A stretch of DNA of 64,000 bases from JAAFIP01 sp031367325 (GCA_031367325.1 JANLPQ010000056.1:4949-68948); one strand, 5' to 3'; positions 37,112 to 45,842 are shown, numbered from the stretch's first letter. Notes: a model not told the origin generated them from the sequence alone. Translations and numbers: made by a program.

Positions 37112-38632
37112 TTACTTTTGCGCTGCGCGCGGGATGTACCAGTCGGTACGTGACCCTAGGTGCATATGCAATGTTTTGGTTTCTGTGTAATCCTCGGTTG
37201 CAAAGCGACCCAGCTCGCGGCCAATACCGCTCTCGCGGTAGCCCCCAAATGGCAACTCTGCGTGGCCCTCCAGAAAAGTGTTGATCCAAATAGTGCCCGC
37301 CTTAATGCGACGTGCTGCCGTCATGCAAGTATTAAAGTCTTGACTCCAAACTGCAGCAGACAAGCCATACAAAGTACTGTTAGCCAGATCGATAGCCTCA
37401 TCCAGAGTTTTAAAAGTCAGTACGGCCAATACAGGGCCAAATACTTCTTCGCGCGCAATGGCCATGTCTCGGGTTACACCAGTCACCACGGTGGGTTCTA
37501 TGTACATGCCAATGCCTGCGATACGTGCACCCCCAAGCTCTACTCTGGCTCCCTGCTCTTGAGCGCAGCGAATGTGGGCAAGGATAGTTTCTAGTTGTCT
37601 TTCAGTGGTGATAGCGCCTACTTGAATGCCTGCAAGCAATGGATCGCCTACTTTGACCAACCTTGACCGAGCAATAACCTCTGCTACAAATCTTGGCGCG
37701 ATGGACTCTTGCACCAAGATGCGACTGCCACTGTTGCAACATTGGCCCGCATTGAAGTAGATTCCGTAGACGGCAGCATCCACTGCAGCGTCCCAATCGC
37801 AATCTGCAAAGATAATTTGCGGATTTTTTCCGCCCAGTTCCATAGATACTTTTTTCAAGGTGGCGGCTGATTTAGCAACTGCCGCTTTGCCGATAGCGGT
37901 AGAGCCTGTGAACGACAACATGTCAACATCTGCATGTGTCACCATGACTTCACCAACGATGTTTCCTTGGCCTACCAGTATATTGACTACCCCTGCAGGC
38001 ACGCCTGCATCGATCAGGATTTGGCCCAGCATGACGGTGGAGCCTGAAGTAACTTCTGCTGGCTTAACTACGGCCGTACAACCTGCCGCCAAGGCAAAGG
38101 GTAATTTTTGGCTGACGATGAGAAAAGGGAAATTCCATGGAGTGATCACGCTGACCACGCCAATAGGATCGCGCAATACAACGCCTAAAGTATTTTCACC
38201 CAAGGTGTTGTAGCTATCGCCATGCAGATTACGCGCTAACGTCGCAGCGTAGTGCCAAAGGTCTGCGGCTCCTTCCACTTCGGCCAACGATTGGGCTAGT
38301 GGCTTGCCATTTTCTAAAGTCTCAATTTGCGCAATAGTGTGCTTACGTTCAAGAATGAGATCTGCCACTTTGCGCAAAATTCTGGCACGATCAGCGCCTT
38401 TCATGCGAGGCCAAGGGCCGTGGTCAAACGCCTTACGTGCAGCAGCGATTGCCAACTTGGTGTCTGCTGCACTCGCTTGTGCATAGACTGCTACCAATTG
38501 ATCGTGTGCTGGTGATTTGCGTTGCAGTTTACTTCCATCAATAGCATCTACCCATACACCATCAATCAGTAATTTTCCTTCGAATGGTGGACTGCTAGAT
38601 AAGTCTGCTGCGGTAAGAGGTAGTGTGCTCAT
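37112..38632 (-). CDS. NAD(P)-dependent aldehyde dehydrogenase
   Basis: A 506-residue ALDH-superfamily enzyme. Landmarks: VITPWNFP, FTGSTAIGKA, catalytic Glu in MELGGKNPQII, and catalytic Cys in NAGQCCNSGSR. Oxidises an aldehyde to an acid; in context the product of the alcohol-oxidising GMC enzyme is the likely substrate. 35 nt downstream of the enoyl-CoA hydratase gene. Confidence 0.94.
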   Translation of the reverse strand: MSTLPLTAADLSSSPPFEGKLLIDGVWVDAIDGSKLQRKSPAHDQLVAVYAQASAADTKLAIAAARKAFDHGPWPRMKGADRARILRKVADLILERKHTIAQIETLENGKPLAQSLAEVEGAADLWHYAATLARNLHGDSYNTLGENTLGVVLRDPIGVVSVITPWNFPFLIVSQKLPFALAAGCTAVVKPAEVTSGSTVMLGQILIDAGVPAGVVNILVGQGNIVGEVMVTHADVDMLSFTGSTAIGKAAVAKSAATLKKVSMELGGKNPQIIFADCDWDAAVDAAVYGIYFNAGQCCNSGSRILVQESIAPRFVAEVIARSRLVKVGDPLLAGIQVGAITTERQLETILAHIRCAQEQGARVELGGARIAGIGMYIEPTVVTGVTRDMAIAREEVFGPVLAVLTFKTLDEAIDLANSTLYGLSAAVWSQDFNTCMTAARRIKAGTIWINTFLEGHAELPFGGYRESGIGRELGRFATEDYTETKTLHMHLGSRTDWYIPRAAQK

Positions 38633-38667
38633 AGTGATCTTAATTAAATTTAAGTTGCGACTGTTGC

Positions 38668-39447
38668 TTAACGGCCAAGATAATGAGGTTTACGTTTTTC
38701 ACGAAAACTGTTGATGCCTTCTGCGGCATCTTGGGTGGTAGCAGCCAATGCCCCTGCCATAGCTTCCAAAGTTGCCGCTGCGTCTTCGCCTGAAGACGCA
38801 TTGATTAACTGCTTGGTAAGCTGCATGGAAACAGGGGCTTTGCTGGCCATCTCTTGCGCTAGTTCGTACGCTCTGCCCAGCAGGTTGCTCGAATCGACTA
38901 CCTCGTGTACCAAGCCAGTTCTGAGAGCATCACCCGCATGGAGTCTTTGTCCGCTTAAAGCCAAGTATTTTGCATGGCTTGCTCCAACCAAACGCACTAA
39001 TCTTTGGGTGCCCGACCATCCTGGACAGGTTGCAATAGATGCCTCTGGCAATGCAAACTGTGCGCCATCAGACGCTATGCGCACGTCGCCCACAATTGCC
39101 AGCTCAAGACCGCCTCCAAATGCATGACCATTGATAGCGCTAATCACTGGCTGGCGCAGCCGTGCCCATTGGTCAAATACTTGGTGACCACGGCGCACCC
39201 AGTTACGCCACATGTCCAGCGGCTCTAGCGAAGCCCACTCGTTGATGTCAGCACCTACACAAAATGCTTTGTTGCCCGATCCCGTCAAGATGATGACTCG
39301 CACCACGGCATCTGCCTCCAGTTCACGGGCGCAGTTCTCTAGCTGGTTCAGCATCGCAGATGTCAAGCTATTGAGCTTGGCTGGCCGGTTCAATGTCACT
39401 GTTGCAATCTCGCCATCACAGACCAGTTCAATGAATTTTTCAACCAT
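38668..39447 (-). CDS. Enoyl-CoA hydratase/isomerase family protein
   Basis: A 259-residue crotonase-fold protein. Oxyanion-hole motif NKAFCVGADINEW and AINGHAFGGGLELAIVGDVRIA; Glu in LPEASIATCPG fits one catalytic acid. It hydrates or rearranges an acyl-CoA, consistent with the CoA-transferase whose end overlaps its start by 8 nt. Confidence 0.92.
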   Translation of the reverse strand: MVEKFIELVCDGEIATVTLNRPAKLNSLTSAMLNQLENCARELEADAVVRVIILTGSGNKAFCVGADINEWASLEPLDMWRNWVRRGHQVFDQWARLRQPVISAINGHAFGGGLELAIVGDVRIASDGAQFALPEASIATCPGWSGTQRLVRLVGASHAKYLALSGQRLHAGDALRTGLVHEVVDSSNLLGRAYELAQEMASKAPVSMQLTKQLINASSGEDAAATLEAMAGALAATTQDAAEGINSFREKRKPHYLGR

Positions 39448-41038
39448 GATGGGCCTTATGAGGTTTAAGTGTTAGCCCAAAAGGTATGTCACGGTACAGT
39501 GCTGCGTCCATGAGGCACAGATTGGGACTGACACGCAGTGACATATCTGCTTGGTCAAGCACATCACGCTGCAAATCTATGCCTGGCGCAATTTCACGGA
39601 TTACCAGTGCGTCATGTTCAAGGTCGATCACACAACGCTCAGTCACATACGTCACTCTTTGGCCGCGCTGTCTACCGATCACGCCACTGAAGGTAATGTG
39701 CCCAGAAGTTTTAACAAACTTTCGCGTTTTTCCCTCTTTGATAATGGTCAGCTTGCCATCGCCCACTTGGAGCTCGGCGCCTGCTGTAAAGAAACCCGAA
39801 AATACGATGTGACGCGCATGGGCTGATATGTCTACAAATCCGCCGCAGCCAGCAGTGAGGTAAGGTTTAGCCTCTAGCTTGGACACATTGACACTGCCGT
39901 TTTCATCGACTTGCAAGAACGACAGCAAGGTGGTGTCAAACCCAGCGCCTTGAAAATAGGTAAACTGATATGGCGAAGCCATGATGGCATCCGCATTTGA
40001 TGCACAGCCAAATGCAAACCCTAGCAACGGCATACCGCCTACGGCACCTTGCTCGATTGTCCAAGTAACTTGTCCGTGCAAACCTTCTTCTAAAAGGATG
40101 CGCGGCACGTTGGCCGATATGCCGAACCCCAGGTTTACTGCCGAGCCTTGGGCCAATTCCATAGCGGCTCTTCGTGCAATGACCTTCTCGGGTCCAAAAG
40201 CTTGCATTTCAAATGATTGCAATGGCTGCGCAATCTCGCCACTGATCGCAGGGTCGTAGGGGGTTTGGGTGGTTTGCCACTGGTCTGGGTCCACCACAAT
40301 GAAATCCACCAAGTTGCACGGTATGCGCACATCGTGCGGGCGCAGGCTGCCCGCTTTCACCAAGCGCTTAACCTGCGCTATGACAATGCCGCCGTTGTTG
40401 CGCGCAGCAAGCGCTTGGTCTAACCCACCCAACAACGCACCTTCGTGTTCGTAGGTTAAATTACCGTTTTCGTCAGCTGTGGTGGCCCGAATGATGGCGA
40501 CATGGGGTGCAATTGCGGGGAAATACAGCCACTCCTGGCCATCAAAATTTTCTTTACGCACAACGGGTTTGGCCGCTGCCGCTGCATTCATCGCGCAACC
40601 TTGAAAGGCGGGATCGACAAAGGTACCTAAGCCGATTTTGGTCAATACCCCCGGCCGTTTTGCAGCGGCATCGCGGTGCATGTCAAACAGTATGCCGCTG
40701 GGGATGTTGTAAGCTTCTATTTGATTGTCTACCACCATACGCCATATGGCGGGCATGGGCATGGATGACGGCCCACTAGGGTAGGAGCCTGCCAGCACAC
40801 GGCTGAGTAGACCGGGCTTGGCAATATGGTCAATGCCCTTGATGCCATACATGTCACCTGCAGCGATGGGGTTGAGCGAAGTGAGATTGCTAGGCGCACC
40901 CTCTGCATCAAAGCGCTCGCCCAAGGCTTGTAGCACCTTGTCTGGACAGCCCAAGCCACTACTCGAGCTAATGCTGACGACATCGTTATTTTTGATTAAC
41001 TGAGCAGCTTGGGCTGCTGTAATGACCTTGTTTTTCAC
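39440..41038 (-). CDS. Acyl-CoA:acetate/propionate CoA-transferase, fused subunits
   Basis: A 532-residue fused alpha-beta family I CoA-transferase (YdiF/Pct type). The N-terminal half has SSSSGLGCPDKVLQALGERF; the C-terminal half has the catalytic Glu in WTIEQGAVGGMPLLG. It moves CoA onto a carboxylic acid, making the acid from the aldehyde dehydrogenase available to the hydratase. 12 nt downstream of the Gfo/Idh gene. Confidence 0.92.
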   Translation of the reverse strand: MKNKVITAAQAAQLIKNNDVVSISSSSGLGCPDKVLQALGERFDAEGAPSNLTSLNPIAAGDMYGIKGIDHIAKPGLLSRVLAGSYPSGPSSMPMPAIWRMVVDNQIEAYNIPSGILFDMHRDAAAKRPGVLTKIGLGTFVDPAFQGCAMNAAAAAKPVVRKENFDGQEWLYFPAIAPHVAIIRATTADENGNLTYEHEGALLGGLDQALAARNNGGIVIAQVKRLVKAGSLRPHDVRIPCNLVDFIVVDPDQWQTTQTPYDPAISGEIAQPLQSFEMQAFGPEKVIARRAAMELAQGSAVNLGFGISANVPRILLEEGLHGQVTWTIEQGAVGGMPLLGFAFGCASNADAIMASPYQFTYFQGAGFDTTLLSFLQVDENGSVNVSKLEAKPYLTAGCGGFVDISAHARHIVFSGFFTAGAELQVGDGKLTIIKEGKTRKFVKTSGHITFSGVIGRQRGQRVTYVTERCVIDLEHDALVIREIAPGIDLQRDVLDQADMSLRVSPNLCLMDAALYRDIPFGLTLKPHKAHHG

Positions 41039-41050
41039 CCTGAGCTCCGT

Positions 41051-42073
41051 TTATATCGAGATAGATGCTATTGATTGGGCCTGGCCTGTACGGCATGCTT
41101 GAACTACTGCCAACGCAGCGGCAAGAGACTTGACACCGTCCAGTGCCGTGGCCGCAGGCGTTTGCTGGCCTTGCATAGCTGCGCAAAACATGGCTACACC
41201 GCGCTCATAGAGGTTTTTGTGCTCCACTTCTATCTTTTGCTCTCCGTCTGCGTTACGCAACACAATCTCTCCCACGGCTTGTTGTGTCATCACGTTGCGG
41301 CCAATGATGGTCCCGCCATCACCGTGGTATTCGATACCTGTCTGGGCATGCTTGACAGTGAACGCATCGTGCAATTGCGCCAGCACGCCGTTGTCAAACC
41401 TGAGTACCGCCATCACGCCGTCTTCTAGCCCTGCTTTCGCTAGCGAGGCCGACTGCGACATAGCTACCGCCTCTACCGGTTCTGCACCCAACGTAAAGCG
41501 CAAGGTGTCAACATCGTGCACGGTAATGTCTAAAATCACGCCGCCGCCAGCCTGCGGCTTGTCCAGCCGCCAGCCTTGCAAATGCGCTGGCAAGTACACC
41601 GCATGAAAGACGCGGGCAAATAACGGCTTGCCGATAGCACCGCTTTGTATTAACGATTGAATTTTTCTATGGGTTGCGGCATTGCGTAAATGGTGATTGG
41701 TGGCCATGATGACACCCGCTGCACGGCATGCGCGAACCATGTCTATGGCATGTTCAGTGTTGAGCGCCAAAGGCTTTTCACACAACACATGCTTGCCAGC
41801 GGCTGCTGCTGCCAACACTTGGTCGTAATGCAACTCATTGGTCGTGCTGACGTACACTGCATTGACTGCGTGGTCTGCCAGCAGGGCTGCTAGATCGCTG
41901 TATGCATTAGGAATCGCATTTTCTTGGGCAAAAACGGCCGCACGCGACTGGCTACTGCTGTGTACGGCTACTACCTCATGCCCGGTCTGCGCGCGAATAG
42001 CAGCGACCATATGCTCCCGCGCTATGGTGCTAGCGCCGATAAGACCCCATCCGACAGATTTTTGTGTGCTCAT
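41051..42073 (-). CDS. Gfo/Idh/MocA-family oxidoreductase
   Basis: NAD(P)-dependent sugar or cyclitol dehydrogenase family, about 340 residues. Rossmann start GWGLIGASTIAREHMVAAI, then the family hallmark HVLCEKPLALN, and a C-terminal alpha/beta domain (GGGVILDITVHDVDTLRF). ATG 42073 (MSTQKS) is chosen; the frame is open to 42142 but that would run through the operator palindrome. First gene of the long operon, directly under the LacI-type operators. Confidence 0.92.
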   Translation of the reverse strand: MSTQKSVGWGLIGASTIAREHMVAAIRAQTGHEVVAVHSSSQSRAAVFAQENAIPNAYSDLAALLADHAVNAVYVSTTNELHYDQVLAAAAAGKHVLCEKPLALNTEHAIDMVRACRAAGVIMATNHHLRNAATHRKIQSLIQSGAIGKPLFARVFHAVYLPAHLQGWRLDKPQAGGGVILDITVHDVDTLRFTLGAEPVEAVAMSQSASLAKAGLEDGVMAVLRFDNGVLAQLHDAFTVKHAQTGIEYHGDGGTIIGRNVMTQQAVGEIVLRNADGEQKIEVEHKNLYERGVAMFCAAMQGQQTPAATALDGVKSLAAALAVVQACRTGQAQSIASISI

Positions 42074-42096
42074 TTGCGTCTTTTCGATTAGACTAA

Positions 42097-42131
42097 TTGG
42101 AACGATGCAATGGATTATTGGAACGTTCCAA
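42097..42131. promoter_or_regulatory. LacI-family operator pair
   Basis: TTGGAACGTTCCAA (42118-42131) is a perfect 14-bp palindrome with the central CG typical of LacI/GalR operators. A second, imperfect site TTGGAACGATGCAA (42097-42110) is centred exactly 21 bp away, two helical turns, on the same DNA face. Both lie between the divergent Gfo/Idh gene and the LacI-type regulator, suited to autoregulation and repression of the catabolic operon. Confidence 0.8.
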
Positions 42132-42179
42132 CTTTTAGTCAATTGCTTTTTAAAAAACTAGGGAAAACACCTAAACGCT

Positions 42180-43196
42180 ATGAATGACAACCCATCTCCC
42201 TCACGCGCAATTACGATCGTGCAAGTTGCTGCAGAGGCCAACGTATCCAAATCCACCGTTTCTTTGGTTCTCAAAGGTAGCCTCTTGATCAAGGGAGACA
42301 CTGCCGAGCGGGTTCGCGCTGCCGCCATCAAGCTGGGCTATGTTTACAACCGTCGTGCGGGTGAGCTAAGGGGCAATGCATCGAACGCCATAGGGGTCAT
42401 CATCAATGACTTGATGAATCCATTTTTCGCAGAAATTCTGGTGGGTATTGAACGCAAGCTAGTCGAGGCAGGCTATGTGGTTTTGATGGCGCACACCAAT
42501 GAAAGTGTAGAAATCCAAACGAAAGTTTTGATGTCTATGCGTGAGCAAAATGCAGCCGGAATCCTGTTATGCCCCGCACTCAACACACCACGTACATTGC
42601 TAAAAGCCATCGAGTCTTGGGGCATTCCACTGGCTGTGTTTGTGCGTAACTTAGGGCCAGGAGATTACGACTTTGCAGGCTCGGATAATGAACTCGGCGT
42701 GTCTTTAGCCACCACACATTTACTCAACGCTGGGCACACCAAAATTGCTTTTTTAGGCGGCCTAAAAGGTGTGGTGCAAACCCAGAGGCTAGCAGGCTTC
42801 AAGGCTGCTTTAGCTAAAAAGTCTATGGCTTTTGATGCTGATTGGGTGCTACCCGCCAAACCCAATCGGCAGGGCGGCTACGACACTATGAGTGCACTGC
42901 TGAGCCAAAAAACAGACGTTACTGCGGCTGTGTGTTACAACGATATCGTCGCATTTGGTGCTCTGTCCGCATTAGGTGAGCGTGGCCTTCGTGCGGGATC
43001 AGACTTTGCATTGATTGGGTTTGACAATGTACTGGACTCAGCCCATTCCAATCCACCGCTGAGCACAGTGGATATTCGACCCAGCGAGCTGGGAGAGCAA
43101 TGTGCACAAGTTTTATTGCACCGGATCCGAAATCCCGGCGCAGACCGTCAACTCTATTTGGCTACACCAAGCTTGTTATTGCGGCAAACGGCTTAA
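42180..43196 (+). CDS. LacI-family transcriptional regulator
   Basis: A 338-residue repressor-type regulator. N-terminal HTH ITIVQVAAEANVSKSTVSLVLKG with hinge helix region NRRAGELRG; periplasmic-binding-like effector domain (IGVIINDLMNPFFAEILVGIE ... DFALIGFDNVLDSA). Divergent from the 13-gene catabolic cluster and flanking the palindromic operator, so it is the probable local regulator responding to the imported compound or a derivative. Confidence 0.93.
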   Translation: MNDNPSPSRAITIVQVAAEANVSKSTVSLVLKGSLLIKGDTAERVRAAAIKLGYVYNRRAGELRGNASNAIGVIINDLMNPFFAEILVGIERKLVEAGYVVLMAHTNESVEIQTKVLMSMREQNAAGILLCPALNTPRTLLKAIESWGIPLAVFVRNLGPGDYDFAGSDNELGVSLATTHLLNAGHTKIAFLGGLKGVVQTQRLAGFKAALAKKSMAFDADWVLPAKPNRQGGYDTMSALLSQKTDVTAAVCYNDIVAFGALSALGERGLRAGSDFALIGFDNVLDSAHSNPPLSTVDIRPSELGEQCAQVLLHRIRNPGADRQLYLATPSLLLRQTA

Positions 43197-43346
43197 ATAA
43201 GCTAAGCGCGGCCGGTAAATAGGATTCGAACCACACCTGATCGAAAACACAACATTTCTGCGCCTGTACCCCAGTCTGTAACCTAACTTTTACAAAAAAA
43301 CCGAGATCCAATGCCGATGCGGGTGACAGAGGATTTTTCGAAGTGG

Positions 43347-43362
43347 CCCCAGGCCACCATTT
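43347..43362 (+). repeat. Attachment site between islands 1 and 2
   Basis: CCCCAGGCCACCATTT, 16 bases identical to the tRNA-Phe tail at 26531. The preceding CGAAGTGG is also shared with the third copy, so bases 43339-43359 are identical to 45835-45855. Confidence 0.85.
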
Positions 43363-43584
43363 CTTTTTCTCAGACGATCCCATGACAGCCCAGCAAGTCC
43401 TTTTCGCTCCAAGGATTTAGCCTGTAAAAGCTGCTCAAGCGGACCCGTTTGATTCCACAGCCTCCTAAATTTATCCCTAACTTGCACGTTTGCAACCGGG
43501 GTACTGCTGTGAGTACGGTTTTTGCTCTGTTCTATATTAGGCTTAATAAGTCAACCCACTTCGCTGGAGATTGTCTGCCCGTTT

Positions 43585-43625
43585 CATATGCAAAAACCCA
43601 GTCTTTTTGTCTATTTTTGCATATG
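43585..43625. repeat. Inverted repeat CATATGCAAAAA / TTTTTGCATATG
   Basis: Perfect 12-bp arms (43585-43596 and 43614-43625) around a 17-nt spacer. The arm sequence resembles the shorter inverted repeat over the abiEi start (CATATGTGC / GCAAATATG), suggesting a shared binding protein. Confidence 0.5.
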
Positions 43626-43900
43626 ATTTGGGCACGTCTCGGAGTGCCTTTGGCCATACCAGCCATCCGGCGCTTATTCGCATGTGGGATAAGCGCCAGC
43701 GTGGTTATCGGGCGATGGGGTATCGTATTGGATCGACTGTTGTCGACCCCGCAATTGAGTCCGAAATAGAGCTACATTTTTCGGACAAATGAGCCGCACT
43801 CCAAGGAAAGTGTTCTCCGCTTTACTCGAGAGACACTGATTAAATAATGCGTCTAAAGTAATGCATGGATATAATAAAGAGACGAAATTCAATCTTAACC

Positions 43901-43938
43901 TTGAATTTGTTTGGCATATGTGCTATTTTGCAAATATG
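43901..43938 (+). promoter_or_regulatory. abiEi promoter and operator, leaderless layout
   Basis: -35 TTGAAT (43901-43906), 17-bp spacer, -10 TATTTT (43924-43929); the expected start of transcription falls on ATG 43936. The inverted repeat CATATGTGC (43915-43923) / GCAAATATG (43930-43938) brackets the -10 and covers the start codon, fitting antitoxin autoregulation. Confidence 0.55.
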
Positions 43939-44694
43939 GATACAACTCCACGATACGCTTTAATCAAAAATCTTCAGATCAGTTTGCCGCGCGGGATGCC
44001 GTTCGACCTGGCCGCTTTGGAGCGTATAGAAGTGTCTGCCCAACTGGCGGCGCACTACGTTGAAAGCGGCTGGCTAGACCGATTGGGTCAAGGCATCTAT
44101 GCGTTTGCCGGTGACACCTTGACAGCGCACGGTGCTGTCAAGTTGCTGCAAACACGCGTCACGGGTTTGCATGTGGGCGGCAAAAGCGCCCTCGCGCTGC
44201 AGGGCGTACGCCACAACCTCGCGAGACAGGAAACACTGGTGCTGTGGGGTGATGCACGCTTCACGCTGCCAGAGTGGTTTACATCGCGATTTCCATCGCG
44301 GTATGTGGCCGCTCAATTGTTCGGCACGCTAGAAGCAGGGCAGCTTGCTAAAAGTCTGACCACGCCGCCTGGCGTGAGCGATGGTTTGCGCGTCTCTGTC
44401 CCAGAGCGCGCCGTGCTTGAATTGCTGTACGACGTTGGTACACACCAAGGCTTAGAAGAGGCACGTAATCTATTCGATGGCGTGCGCAATCTGCGCAAAG
44501 ATGTTTTAGGCGGGTTATTGCAATCTTGCACCAGCGTCAAAACCATCCGCCTGTTTTTGACCTGGGCACGCGAAACCAGCTTGGTCGACGTCGAGGCCTT
44601 GCGGCGCGACTACGTTTTGCCCGTCGGCAGCGAGAAACGATGGATCAGCCGCATGAAAGATGGCCAGCTACTGAGTCTGCAACCCTATGGATAA
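43936..44694 (+). CDS. Type IV TA antitoxin, AbiEi family
   Basis: A 252-residue antitoxin of the AbiE family: an N-terminal winged-helix region (GMPFDLAALERIEVSAQLAAHYVESGWLDRLGQGIYAF) and a C-terminal AbiEi domain (GLRVSVPERAVLELLYDV). It counteracts AbiEii and represses the operon. ATG 43936 is chosen over the in-frame ATG 43861 because the promoter lies between them. Its stop overlaps the toxin start by 8 nt. Confidence 0.85.
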   Translation: MDTTPRYALIKNLQISLPRGMPFDLAALERIEVSAQLAAHYVESGWLDRLGQGIYAFAGDTLTAHGAVKLLQTRVTGLHVGGKSALALQGVRHNLARQETLVLWGDARFTLPEWFTSRFPSRYVAAQLFGTLEAGQLAKSLTTPPGVSDGLRVSVPERAVLELLYDVGTHQGLEEARNLFDGVRNLRKDVLGGLLQSCTSVKTIRLFLTWARETSLVDVEALRRDYVLPVGSEKRWISRMKDGQLLSLQPYG

Positions 44695-45601
44695 AACCTA
44701 TGCCGATACCGTACGCTTGCTACTGAGCGTAGCGCCCGATGTATTTGCCAACAACATCTTCGCGATGAAAGGCGGTACGGCCATCAACCTGTTTGTGCAA
44801 GACATGCCGCGACTGTCAGTCGATATCGATGTGGTCTACACGCCGTGGCAAACGCCGCGCGAACAAGCCTTGAAAGCCATTAGCGATGAGCTTGACGCTA
44901 TCGCAGCTCAACTGAGCCGATCAGGTCTCAGCACACGCAAGGTTCACTCCAAGGATCTAAGTGAAACCAAACTACTGATCGACAATGCCGACACACAGGT
45001 CAAGGTTGAAGTCAATGCGGTTTTTCGAGGCACGGTGCTCCCTGTCGAGCAGCATCCCTTGAGCCCGAAGACCGCCGATCTGTTCAGTGTAGCCCTAGAA
45101 CTACCAATTCTGGCACCTGCAGAGTTGTACGGCAGCAAACTGGTCGCTGCAATGGATCGCCAGCATCCTCGTGATTTGTTCGACGTGTTGAAAATGTTCG
45201 AATCTGGCGGCTTGTCGGATGCAGCCGTGGAATGCTTCGTGACCTACCTGGCTGGACACAACCGACCTATCCACGAGGTGCTGTTCGGCAACGAAAAAGA
45301 CATCACTCATGAGTACCATCAGCATTTCGTTGGTATGACCATGGAGTCGGTAGGTCTTGACGTGTTGCTGGAGACACGCACCCGTTTGCGCGAGGAGCTT
45401 GCGCAGCAGCTAACAGAAAAGCATAGGCAGTTCTTGATAGGTTTAGCCCGCGCACAGCCTGATTGGACATTGCTCCAGTGCCCCCATGCGTCGGAGCTAC
45501 CCGCACTGCGCTGGAAATTGAATAACTTGCAAACCTTCAGCCAGCGTCGGCCTGCAGACTTTGAGCAGCAAGCATCAACGCTAGAGAGGTTGCTGGGTTA
45601 A
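44687..45601 (+). CDS. Type IV TA toxin, AbiEii nucleotidyltransferase family
   Basis: A 304-residue nucleotidyltransferase-like toxin. The NTase core is clear: MKGGTAINLF (residues 28-36) and RLSVDIDVVY with the metal-binding D46 and D48. KVEVNAVFRG and PAELYGSKLVAAMDRQHPRDLFDVL are the further AbiEii landmarks. AbiE systems give bacteriostatic toxicity and can act as phage abortive infection. All motifs look intact. Confidence 0.9.
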   Translation: MDKTYADTVRLLLSVAPDVFANNIFAMKGGTAINLFVQDMPRLSVDIDVVYTPWQTPREQALKAISDELDAIAAQLSRSGLSTRKVHSKDLSETKLLIDNADTQVKVEVNAVFRGTVLPVEQHPLSPKTADLFSVALELPILAPAELYGSKLVAAMDRQHPRDLFDVLKMFESGGLSDAAVECFVTYLAGHNRPIHEVLFGNEKDITHEYHQHFVGMTMESVGLDVLLETRTRLREELAQQLTEKHRQFLIGLARAQPDWTLLQCPHASELPALRWKLNNLQTFSQRRPADFEQQASTLERLLG

Positions 45602-45842
45602 GTTACGGTCAGCTGATCGAAGTCGCTCTTTAACTTGGCCAATTACCATCGTTTCGAAAGCGTGTTTTTCCGTGCAATGATGGATTCAGTCACTGGTTCA
45701 AACTGCTTGTGGTCTATGTTTCGAGTCCACTTCTCGCTGTAAAAACAACGACTGAAGGGTTGTACCCCAGCCTGTACCCCAACTTTTACAAAAAAGTTGA
45801 AACCTAGCGCTGGTGGGGCTTCCCAAGGATTTTGCGAAGTGG
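45602..45842. other. Right end of island 2, no gene seen
   Basis: About 240 nt after abiEii without a supported gene. It contains the paired TGTACCCC motifs (45762-45780) and TTTTACAAAAAA, matching the right end of island 1. In mobile elements such repeats near att can be integrase arm sites, but that is inference. Confidence 0.5.

Larger units (their letters stand above)
26544..43359. mobile_element. Genomic island 1 at tRNA-Phe (catabolic)
   Basis: The segment is bounded by the tRNA-Phe 3' end and a direct repeat of it at 43347. It carries a single metabolic theme: thirteen minus-strand genes and one divergent regulator, no housekeeping genes and no intact integrase. The right end resembles that of the neighbouring island (TGTACCCCAG repeats), so both probably used related integrases. 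It is likely a fixed, decayed island. Confidence 0.75.
43197..43935. other. Island junction, no confident gene
   Basis: This 739-nt stretch holds the right end of island 1 (GTACCCCAG and TTTTACAAAAAA near 43265-43300), the att repeat at 43347, a fragment resembling the dispersed repeat (CTGCTCAAGC near 43430), and a CATATG inverted repeat at 43585. Short open frames exist (for example 43571-43792) but none is recognisable. It ends with the abiEi promoter. Confidence 0.6.

Noticed and set aside
43205..43240. GATTCGAACC, resembling a tRNA T-arm on the minus strand
   Set aside because: The flanking bases do not pair as a T-stem and no cloverleaf can be built; probably chance or an ancient fragment.
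43571..43792. 73-codon open frame before abiEi
   Set aside because: No known family, runs across the CATATG inverted repeat, no good start context. Could be a relic but not supported.
45670..45760. Minus-strand peptide near 45670-45760 as an integrase relic
   Set aside because: The readable fragment (SEKWTRNIDHKQFEPVTESI) has no tyrosine-recombinase motif; cannot be supported.
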